In this document: piece by piece, positions 44,228 through 50,764 of the stretch | Numbering within the stretch: the stretch's first letter is position 1 | How the letters are laid out: every line of letters begins with the position of its first letter | Assembly (NCBI GenBank): GCA_014896555.1 | Contig: JADBKC010000004.1 | Coordinates: 1-50,764, forward strand | Direction: 5' to 3' | Length of the DNA stretch: 50,764 bases | From: Caryophanales bacterium | GTDB taxonomy: Bacteria > Bacillota > Bacilli > Bacillales > DSM-4216 | Program-made: the position numbers and the translations under genes | The notes under the pieces: model-generated | Seen by the model: only the letters and a program-made list of their open reading frames with translations | The model's database searches: none | Told to the model about the DNA's origin: nothing

Positions 44228-44755
44228 TCACTTTTTAACCATTATTTGCAAATCTTTTTCTGCCAGTATGACCGGTCCGTCATATTCCCTTTCAGCCTCT
44301 TCTTGCAACTGGATCAAGCTGCCGTACTGAGGCAAGTGAGTCAACACTAGTTTTTTCGCTCCCGATCGTGCTGCGATCCTTCCTGCTTCTGCACTTGTCA
44401 TATGTCCATTCTGATCTCCGTTCATTCCACTGAATAAATTACTTTCACATAATAACAGCTCGCAATCTTTTGCGAAGTCCACAAATGCTTCTGGATATGC
44501 AAAATCAGCAGTATAAACGAATGTGCCTTCAGACGACACAATTTTCATCGCAAAGCAAGGAACTGGATGACGTGTTTTTAAAAAACTGACAGAAAAAGGT
44601 CCAATGGAAAGTTTACTGTTTTCATGAATCGTCAAGCCTTTTGTGATGTTTTTATATGTTAATAATTTATATTCTTCACTTTCACGATGACCATATATGG
44701 GAAGCGTCTTGATATCTTTATTCTTTTTCCGGAAATCACCAAATATTTATTAATT
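44228..44755 (-). pseudogene. yhfI: N-terminally deleted MBL-fold hydrolase (yhfI remnant)
   Basis: The frame runs from about 44755 to 44228 and matches the C-terminal two thirds of YhfI-type metallo-beta-lactamase-fold proteins: LPIYGHRESEEYKLLTY, IGPFSVSFLKTRHPVPCFAM, TFVYTADFAYPEAFVDF, LLLCESNLFSG, GHMTSAEAGRIAARSGAK and LVLTHLP. The first ~85 residues, including the HxHxDH metal site, are absent, and an in-frame TAA lies just upstream. The deletion end lies between the remnant and the yhgE terminator. A TTG at 44638 could start a 135-codon fragment, but it could not form an active site. Confidence 0.8.
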
Positions 44756-44796
44756 GAGAAAATCAATGAAATTGCTAAATCCCTTCTGCATCATCA

Positions 44797-44823
44797 AAAG
44801 GCTATCGGCATTGCCGACAGCCC
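44797..44823 (-). terminator. Terminator of yhgE
   Basis: 10-bp stem GGCTATCGGC (44801-44810) with GCCGACAGCC (44814-44823), one G-T mismatch, loop ATT, then TTTT on the minus strand. Confidence 0.85.
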
Positions 44824-44846
44824 AATGAATAAAAGCTAACATCCAT

Positions 44847-47225
44847 TTATGATTCTTCCACTGTTTGCAAATGAGAATATTGGCGTTTAAACACGATCAT
44901 CATAAAGAGGAGTGTAATGGTCATAAATATCACCATGAACAACAAGAGAATAAAATTATTGTGCCACATATAAGCAAAATCGCCGCTGGAAATAACCGCC
45001 TTGAATGCATTGACACTGTAGGTCATCGGCAAAAAGGCGTGAACCATTTGAAACCATTTCGGAACCAATTCCAACGGGAAAGTACCAGCGCTTGTTGTTA
45101 ACTGGCCGATTAATATTATAACGGCAACAAAACGGCCTGGGTTGTCACCAATCGTTACTAACATTTGAATGATGGCCATAAAGGCCAAGCTGGTCAAAAT
45201 CGTTGTGACAATAAATAATGGTACGCTTCGAACTTCCATTTTTAACCCAAGAAGCAGAATGGCCGCGGTGATTAACGCCTGCAATATTCCGATAAGCCCC
45301 ATCATGGCAAACTTGCTGAAAAACCAAGATATACCATTTTTTGGTTTTCCAAAGGATGTTCGAACAGGATAAACAATAGTCAGCATTAATGCTCCGACAT
45401 AAAGTCCGAGTGAGATAAAATACGGAGCCAAACCAGTGCCGTAGGTAGGTACTTTATTGATCGGTTTTTCTTTGACGTTTACAGGTTCTGCCATCATATC
45501 GGATTGGTTTTTTCCCGTTTTCATAGAATTGGCTTGTTTGGAAGCGTCGCTTAACTTATCGTGCATTTCTTTTGTCCCATTTTCTAATTGACCGGAACCT
45601 TTTGCGAGCGCATCGGCCCCCGCCGCCAATTGTTTAGTGCCATTGGAGATTTTCTGCGAGCCTGATGACAACTGAGAAAGGCCTGTATTTAACTGATGGG
45701 CGCCGTTCGTCAGTTTGGCAGATCCGGCTGCCGACTCGCCCATTTTTTCATTAAAAATCCCCATGTTAGAGATTAGTTGGCTTTCACCTGCTAAAAGCTT
45801 TTGACTCCCTGCATTTAATTCGTTGGAACCATTCGCCAGCTGGTGAATGCCCGATTGAAGGCTTTCTTGGCCGGCAGTGATTTGTTTTAACCCACCATTC
45901 AGTTTCTGAATATTGGGAGCAACTTGGCTGTTGATGGTGCTGTTAAGAGATTGAGCACCAGTCGCCAATTCCTCGCTTCCAGATTTTAATTGGCTGAAAC
46001 CGCTGGCTACTTGCTGCTGGATCATCTGTTTTTGCTGATTAACCGACTGCGTTGGATCCGGAAGCTGCCGCTCAAATTGTTGAATAATAGAATTGACTTG
46101 ATCAGCAGACAAGCCTTGCGCCAACAGCGTTTGCTTTAGCTGGTCGACCATTTGCTCGGCTGCCTGCTCTTGTTTTTGGGCGGAATCATCCAAAGCGCTG
46201 TTTAATTGACTCACCAATTGTTGCTGGAAACGGTTTACACCCCCGTTTAATTGTTCAGCACCAGAAGCCAAATCCTGAACACCGTTCTGCAGTTTCGGCA
46301 TTTGACTTGAAAATTTCTCAACATTCGATTGAGCCTGTCTCGTTCCGTCTAATAGCTGATTCATTTTTCCATCAACCGCATTTAAGCCTTGAGACAACTG
46401 GCTGATTCCCCCAGCTAATTGTTCCGTTCCCTTTTGGACATCCTTAGAGCCTTGGTACAGTCTGTCGTGGCCCGCAGCGAGCTGATTCAATCCTGAATAT
46501 AATTGTTCAGCACCGTTTTCAAGATCTTGAGAGCCTCTATCGGCGGAAAGGATGCCTTTGTTAAATTCTAATGACTTCGCTGCCAGCTTTTCCAAATTTT
46601 CTTTCATTTTCTTAGCCCCGTCTGCAAGCTTGACAGCGCCTTTATTTAATTTTCCAGCGCCTTTGCTAGCTTCGTCTATGCCCTTTCCTGCTTCGCGAAT
46701 TTTATGAAACATCGTATCAGCATAAGTTTTCGTGACATTTTTTTGAATTGATGCGCGTATTTCTTTCATGGCTGTTCTTCCCATTTGCGCCGATAAAAAG
46801 TTATAGCCTTCATTCGGAACGTATTTCAAACTCATTTTTTGGGGATGGTCTTCTAATAAAGTCGTGGCATTTTTTGAAAAATTTTTCGGAATCTCCACTA
46901 ACAAATAATATTTTTGATGTTTTAAATCTCTATAAGCCCGTTCCCGGTTGTTATCAAAATGAAAATCAAAATCATCGCTCTTTTTTAATTTTTTTACTAC
47001 TTCGTCTCCTAATCGCAGCTTTTCGCCAGAAAAATCGGCTCCTTTATCTCGATTGACCACGACAACAGGAAGTCGCTCTAAATGTCCATAAGGATCCCAA
47101 AAAGCCCATAAATAAATCCCTGCGTAAAGGATTGGGATAAATAAAATAGCAAGAATCGGGATCAACAAATTTTTTCGATCTCGGAAAACTTCTTTTAACT
47201 CTGCCACTATCAATAAACGGTTCAT
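44847..47225 (-). CDS. yhgE: YhgE/Pip membrane protein
   Basis: 792 residues (B. subtilis 775). N-terminal membrane anchor (LLIPILAILFIPILYAGIYL) and family motif FWDPYGHLERLPVVVVNRDKG. Then comes a very long extracytoplasmic helical stalk (about residues 175-570) made of repeats of G-x-x-x-L-x-x-G type (GAEQLYSGLNQLAAG, GTEQLAGGISQLSQG, NGSNELNAGSQKLLAG). The C-terminus has five to six membrane helices, as in ABC-2-type/phage infection protein (Pip) exporters. The stalk resembles that of ESX/type VII YueB proteins. GGAAGGGGG precedes the ATG. Regulated with yhgD, whose operator-like repeats flank both genes. Confidence 0.94.
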   Translation of the reverse strand: MNRLLIVAELKEVFRDRKNLLIPILAILFIPILYAGIYLWAFWDPYGHLERLPVVVVNRDKGADFSGEKLRLGDEVVKKLKKSDDFDFHFDNNRERAYRDLKHQKYYLLVEIPKNFSKNATTLLEDHPQKMSLKYVPNEGYNFLSAQMGRTAMKEIRASIQKNVTKTYADTMFHKIREAGKGIDEASKGAGKLNKGAVKLADGAKKMKENLEKLAAKSLEFNKGILSADRGSQDLENGAEQLYSGLNQLAAGHDRLYQGSKDVQKGTEQLAGGISQLSQGLNAVDGKMNQLLDGTRQAQSNVEKFSSQMPKLQNGVQDLASGAEQLNGGVNRFQQQLVSQLNSALDDSAQKQEQAAEQMVDQLKQTLLAQGLSADQVNSIIQQFERQLPDPTQSVNQQKQMIQQQVASGFSQLKSGSEELATGAQSLNSTINSQVAPNIQKLNGGLKQITAGQESLQSGIHQLANGSNELNAGSQKLLAGESQLISNMGIFNEKMGESAAGSAKLTNGAHQLNTGLSQLSSGSQKISNGTKQLAAGADALAKGSGQLENGTKEMHDKLSDASKQANSMKTGKNQSDMMAEPVNVKEKPINKVPTYGTGLAPYFISLGLYVGALMLTIVYPVRTSFGKPKNGISWFFSKFAMMGLIGILQALITAAILLLGLKMEVRSVPLFIVTTILTSLAFMAIIQMLVTIGDNPGRFVAVIILIGQLTTSAGTFPLELVPKWFQMVHAFLPMTYSVNAFKAVISSGDFAYMWHNNFILLLFMVIFMTITLLFMMIVFKRQYSHLQTVEES

Positions 47226-47246
47226 GACTATCCCCCTTCCAAACTT

Positions 47247-47269
47247 TTGACTGTTTTTTATTTAGTCAA
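47247..47269. promoter_or_regulatory. Operator-like palindrome upstream of yhgE
   Basis: TTGACT (47247-47252) and AGTCAA (47264-47269), with TTTAGTCA matching one arm of the repeat upstream of yhgD. It lies 22 bp before the yhgE start in the 69-bp yhgD-yhgE spacer. Confidence 0.6.
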
Positions 47270-47294
47270 TACCGAGACAAAAGAGAGGATTTCC

Positions 47295-47867
47295 CTATTT
47301 GGACAATCCTTGAAAAAAATACAGGTTAAACAATCGAGCAATTTCTTCTTTTTCAAGAGGTTCATGATCCCTCTCCCAATCAAAAATAAGCGAAATATAT
47401 GTTTTTAGAATGACAAAAGCTGTCACTTCTGGATTGCAATTTTTAATTTCTCCACGTTTTATTCCCATTTCAATCTTATCTCGGATGTAATCCAAAATAG
47501 AACGCTCGATTTTATCCGTCACGTCTAAAACGGCTGGCGTGCCCATTTCTCTTGCCTCTTGAAAGAGCTTAATAGTGAGTTGATGTTTTCTCCGGAAATC
47601 GAGCACTTGGTATAAAGCCCGATGAACTTTTTCAATAAATTTATCATCTTCATCGAATGATTTTTCTGCTGCTTCTTTCATTTCTGCAATTAATGAAGAA
47701 ACAATTTCATGAAATAAATCTTCTTTATTTTTAAAAACATTATAAATTGTCCCTTTTCCAACATTCGCAAGTTTTGCTACTTGATCCATTGTTGTTGCCT
47801 TGTATCCAAATAATGAAAAAGATTTGGCGGCCGCATCCAAAATCTGCTTTTTTCGATCAACAGACAT
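47295..47867 (-). CDS. yhgD: TetR-family regulator YhgD
   Basis: 190 residues. N-terminal helix-turn-helix with QILDAAAKSFSLFGYKATTM and VAKLANVGKGTIYNVFKNKEDLF; the C-terminal ligand domain is helical and rich in aromatic residues. GAGGTGA precedes the ATG. It lies upstream of yhgE in the same orientation, as in B. subtilis, and probably represses itself and yhgE. The ligand is unknown; membrane-active compounds are a guess. Confidence 0.93.
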   Translation of the reverse strand: MSVDRKKQILDAAAKSFSLFGYKATTMDQVAKLANVGKGTIYNVFKNKEDLFHEIVSSLIAEMKEAAEKSFDEDDKFIEKVHRALYQVLDFRRKHQLTIKLFQEAREMGTPAVLDVTDKIERSILDYIRDKIEMGIKRGEIKNCNPEVTAFVILKTYISLIFDWERDHEPLEKEEIARLFNLYFFQGLSK

Positions 47868-47882
47868 CTTATCACCTCACAA

Positions 47883-47911
47883 AAATGACCAAAATAATAA
47901 TTTAGTCATTT
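47883..47911. promoter_or_regulatory. Operator-like palindrome upstream of yhgD
   Basis: 29-bp inverted repeat: AAATGACCAAA (47883-47893), spacer ATAATAA, TTTAGTCATTT (47901-47911); ten of eleven arm positions pair. Located 16 bp before the yhgD start, a classic TetR autoregulatory site. Confidence 0.75.
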
Positions 47912-48013
47912 AGTTTTAACGAAAAATACTATATCACGCTCGATCATTCTTTGCAATTCTATTGATACGTAAAATACTCCATTTTTGCCATATCCTCTTT
48001 TTTCGAGGGACAA

Positions 48014-48043
48014 AAAATAGACCGCCAATCAGCGGTCTATTTT
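48014..48043 (-). terminator. Terminator of hemY (hem operon end)
   Basis: 12-bp perfect stem AAAATAGACCGC (48014-48025) with 48032-48043, six-base loop, T-tract on the minus strand. The stem includes the hemY stop codon. Confidence 0.9.
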
Positions 48044-49458
48044 TCGTTCATTCCTAAATATGCTAAAACTTTTTCCACGGCTTTCTCACCTTGGTCGATG
48101 CAATCCGGAACACCGAGACCTTCATACGCGCTTCCGGCCAAAAAAAGACCCGGCAATTCCTTTTGCGTACTTTGCTTAATCTTTTCCATCCGTTCTATAT
48201 GTCCTACCGCATATTGCGGCATGGCGTTTTTCCAACGGGTGACAATCGTGAAATCCGGTTTCATGGAAATATTCATCGTCTTATTCAAATCTTCCAATAC
48301 AATTTTTTCAAGTTCCGAATCTGATAAGTCCACTACTGTTTCGTCACCGGCGCGCCCTACATAGCAGCGCAGCAATACTTTTCCCTTCGGAGTCGTGTGA
48401 GGCCATTTTTTATGTGTCCACGTGCAGGCCGTAATGGTAAAATCGCTGTTTCTTGATACGACAAATCCTGTCCCGTTTATGTCTTTTTCAATCGCTTCCG
48501 AGGGGAAAGCCATCGCAATGGTCGCCACAGAAGTTGATTTCATATTTTTAAATGGAGAAAAGAAATCGTAATGTGGAAGCATGTCCGGAACAACTCCATG
48601 AGGTGTGGCAAGAACTATGCTATCTGTGCGAATCGCTTCACCGTTATGCAAATGTAAATGATATTGGTCCCCTTCTTTTTCAATTTTCACCACTCGTGTT
48701 CCTTTTAACACGGAACCTTTTATTAACTGGCTTTCAACAGCTTCCACTAACGTTTCCAGTCCATGACGAAAAGTGAGAAACCCCCCTTTTTTTTGCCCGC
48801 CCACTGGCTTTTGGGATGTCTTTGGCATCGTTTTTTTCATTCCTAAGATTAAACTTCGATATTTTTGTTCAATTGTGTAAAACTGCGGAAAAGTAGCCAT
48901 TAAACTCATTTGGTCGAGATCACCCGCGTAAATTCCGGATAAGAGGGGTTCAACCAAATTCTCCACGACTTCATCCCCAAATCTCCTTCTAAGAAAAGGG
49001 CCCAATGCTTGGTCTTTTTGCGGTTTGGATCGGGGCAAAAGAAAATCGAAAGCGGCTCTTAGTTTTCCGGAAAAAGAGAATAATCCGGTTACAACAAACG
49101 GTAATAATTGTGTTGGAATTCCCATAACGGAACCGCCAGGAATAGGATAAAGCCTTTCATTTACCAGCACATAAGATTGACCAGTCGCATTGCTTATTAA
49201 TTGATCCGCAATCCTCACATTTTCTGCCAGTCTCGTTGCGCTTTTTTTTCGAGCTAGATAAGAATCAGGCCCTCTTTCGATCACAAACCCATCTTTGCGG
49301 ATCGTTTGGATTTTTCCGCCTAGTCTCGGGGAAGATTCCATTAATGTAACTTCCAAAGGAAGGTCTTTTTCTTTCGCTGCTTTTTGCAAATAATAAGCGG
49401 CTGTTATTCCGGTAATACCTCCGCCTATCACCGCTACTTTTTTTGACTCGCTCACCAT
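48037..49458 (-). CDS. hemY: Coproporphyrinogen III oxidase (HemY/CgoX)
   Basis: 473 residues (B. subtilis 470). FAD-binding VAVIGGGITGITAAYYL at the N-terminus, LGGKIQTIRKDGFVIERGPDS, and C-terminal FLAGSAYEGLGVPDCIDQGEKA. In Firmicutes this enzyme oxidises coproporphyrinogen III to coproporphyrin III in the coproporphyrin-dependent haem pathway. Membrane-associated, soluble in Bacillus. ATG 49458 is preceded by AAGGCGATG, a modest ribosome binding site. Last gene of hemE-hemH-hemY, 23 bp after hemH. Confidence 0.96.
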   Translation of the reverse strand: MVSESKKVAVIGGGITGITAAYYLQKAAKEKDLPLEVTLMESSPRLGGKIQTIRKDGFVIERGPDSYLARKKSATRLAENVRIADQLISNATGQSYVLVNERLYPIPGGSVMGIPTQLLPFVVTGLFSFSGKLRAAFDFLLPRSKPQKDQALGPFLRRRFGDEVVENLVEPLLSGIYAGDLDQMSLMATFPQFYTIEQKYRSLILGMKKTMPKTSQKPVGGQKKGGFLTFRHGLETLVEAVESQLIKGSVLKGTRVVKIEKEGDQYHLHLHNGEAIRTDSIVLATPHGVVPDMLPHYDFFSPFKNMKSTSVATIAMAFPSEAIEKDINGTGFVVSRNSDFTITACTWTHKKWPHTTPKGKVLLRCYVGRAGDETVVDLSDSELEKIVLEDLNKTMNISMKPDFTIVTRWKNAMPQYAVGHIERMEKIKQSTQKELPGLFLAGSAYEGLGVPDCIDQGEKAVEKVLAYLGMNEK

Positions 49459-49481
49459 ACATCGCCTTCTTCTAAACCTTC

Positions 49482-50414
49482 TTATTTGTTTATATGTTTC
49501 AAAACAACTGTTGCTAAGGCATCAATGAATTCTGGTTTTGCATTAGGCATTTCCGGCCGATAATAAGATGCCCCAACCTCTTCAGTGACTATTTTACATT
49601 CATAATCGTTGTCATATAAAACTTCCAAATGGTCGGCAACAAAACCGACAGGCACATAGACAAATGCTTTATATCCTTTTTTCTGATGCAATTCTCTTGT
49701 CAAATCTTGGACATCTGGTCCAAGCCATGGTTCAGGAGTGTTTCCTGCACTTTGCCACCCAATCGCATAATCTTTTACCCCAGCCTTATCAGCAATCAAT
49801 TGAGCGGTTTCTTTCAGCTGTTTTGGATAAGGATCGTTCAATTGCAATATTTTTTCTGGAAGGCTGTGGGCGGAAACAATCATGACAGAAGATTTGCGCT
49901 CCTCATTCGGCATTTGTTCATACACTTTTTTTATCTGAGTCACCCAATAATCAATGAATTTCGGCTCACGGTACCAGCTTTCAATCGAGGTAATCATCGG
50001 TCCGCCAAGCTTTTCCGCTTCCGACTTGGCTCTCTCGTTATACGATTTCACGCTGAAAGTAGAAAAATGTGGAGCAAGTACAATCGAAATGGCTTCTTCT
50101 ATACCGTCTTCGTGCATTTGCTTTACAGCGTCTTCAATAAATGGTTCGATATGCTTTAACCCAATATATAGTTGAAATTCCACTTGATCTTGGAGTTCAT
50201 TTAATCGAGCCGTTAGTTTTTCAGCTTGTTCATTCGTTATTTTTGCAAGCGGGGAAATTCCCCCAATCGCCTTATAACGTCTTCTTAAATCTTCCAGCAT
50301 ATCCTCCGATGGTTTTCTTCCGTGTCGAATATGAGTATAATATCGTTCCATATCCTCTTCTTTGTATGGAGTTCCGTATGCCATGACAAGTAATCCTATC
50401 TTTTTCCTTTCCAT
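49482..50414 (-). CDS. hemH: Coproporphyrin ferrochelatase (HemH/CpfC)
   Basis: 310 residues from ATG 50414 (GAGGTGG upstream; the frame opens at 50423), the same length as B. subtilis Hem[26 protein letters not shown] at the N-terminus, [18 protein letters not shown], the metal-ligand His in [26 protein letters not shown], and [17 protein letters not shown]. Inserts Fe(II) into coproporphyrin III, a monomeric cytosolic enzyme. Between hemE and hemY. Confidence 0.97.
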   Translation of the reverse strand: MERKKIGLLVMAYGTPYKEEDMERYYTHIRHGRKPSEDMLEDLRRRYKAIGGISPLAKITNEQAEKLTARLNELQDQVEFQLYIGLKHIEPFIEDAVKQMHEDGIEEAISIVLAPHFSTFSVKSYNERAKSEAEKLGGPMITSIESWYREPKFIDYWVTQIKKVYEQMPNEERKSSVMIVSAHSLPEKILQLNDPYPKQLKETAQLIADKAGVKDYAIGWQSAGNTPEPWLGPDVQDLTRELHQKKGYKAFVYVPVGFVADHLEVLYDNDYECKIVTEEVGASYYRPEMPNAKPEFIDALATVVLKHINK

Positions 50415-50483
50415 AAGAGCCACCTCATCTAATTATTTTGTCAAAATGAAAGGAAATTTACAAAAAATAAGTTTCTTTTATTT

Positions 50484-50764
50484 CTAAACTCTTTTTGAAC
50501 TGTAATCATGAATAAATTCGGTTAGTTTTTTCAAAGTATCTGGCTGAACGTCAGGAAAAACTCCATGACCAAGATTGAAAATGAATCCCGGTTTTTCCAA
50601 GCCTTGATCCAAAATCCGTTTCACTTTTTCTTCAATCACTTTCCAAGGAGCAAGGAGCACTGCTGGGTCTAAATTGCCTTGTAGCGATTTTGTCACTCCC
50701 AATTCTCTTGCTTTGCGAATCTCCATTCTCCAATCAAGACCAATGACATCCAAAGGAAGATCAT
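50484..50764 (-). CDS. hemE: Uroporphyrinogen decarboxylase, C-terminal part
   Basis: Only the last 92-93 codons are in the window. [49 protein letters not shown] and [22 protein letters not shown] are diagnostic of HemE, which decarboxylates uroporphyrinogen III to coproporphyrinogen III. The 5' part lies beyond the right edge. 69 bp separate it from hemH. Confidence 0.95.
   Translation of the reverse strand, partial: DLPLDVIGLDWRMEIRKARELGVTKSLQGNLDPAVLLAPWKVIEEKVKRILDQGLEKPGFIFNLGHGVFPDVQPDTLKKLTEFIHDYSSKRV

Noticed and set aside
47247-47911. CRISPR-like spacing of repeats
   Set aside because: Only two related palindromes at regulatory positions; there are no arrays of direct repeats anywhere in the window.

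Overview
The window is chromosomal DNA of a spore-forming Bacillaceae species. Gene content and order match the Bacillus subtilis stretch hemEHY - yhgDE - comK - yhjDE - addBA - gerP - yisK/L/N - asnO - yit genes - yjzC/D - med-comZ - fabHA-fabF, read in reverse. Moderate-to-low GC, strong AGGAGG-type ribosome binding sites, a sigma-K-like promoter and LexA and FapR operators fit this. The presence of clpB, which B. subtilis lacks, and the compaction of the region (no arg genes, no sbcDC, no app operon) point to another Bacillaceae branch, possibly a moderate thermophile. The species cannot be named from the sequence.

Layout. 1-2.9 kb: a partial sensor histidine kinase and a complete IS1182-family element. 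2.9-9.4 kb: fatty-acid initiation and elongation (fabHA, fabF) under a FapR-type operator, yjzB, the competence regulators med-comZ, yjaV, yjaU and yjzD. 9.5-17.5 kb: clpB, yjzC, yitW, yitV, a small basic ORF, yitT, a DegV protein, a DUF3941 miniprotein and the YajQ-like yitK. 17.9-20 kb: a multiply frameshifted YhgE/Pip-like pseudogene. 20.3-25.9 kb: asnO, yisN, yisL, yisK and a DUF418 membrane protein. 25.9-28 kb: the six-gene gerP spore-coat operon behind a sigma-K-type promoter. 28-35.5 kb: addB-addA, with a LexA-like box in the addB promoter, then an ISL3-family element with an exact 8-bp target duplication. 37-41.2 kb: yhjE, yhjD (second LexA-like box), comK, the IDEAL protein yhzC and the M48 protease yhfN. 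41.6-44.8 kb: an enoyl-CoA hydratase followed by a decaying zone (oxidoreductase with an in-frame stop, yhfI lacking its N-terminus). 44.8-50.8 kb: yhgE with its TetR regulator yhgD and paired operator-like palindromes, then hemY, hemH and the 3' end of hemE (coproporphyrin-dependent haem synthesis).

Most of the window is conserved core genome, and I see no convincing new multi-gene system. The most useful non-routine signals are the operator/promoter arrangements (FapR at fabHA, LexA at addB and yhjD, twin TetR palindromes at yhgD/yhgE, sigma-K at gerP), a 14-codon leader ORF before med, two candidate structured RNAs (9.03-9.12 kb and 14.5-14.6 kb), an IS1182 transposase whose stop codon lies outside the element, a palindromic IS200/IS605-like scar at 23.0 kb, and the cluster of fresh pseudogenes at 17.9-20 kb and 42.9-44.8 kb.
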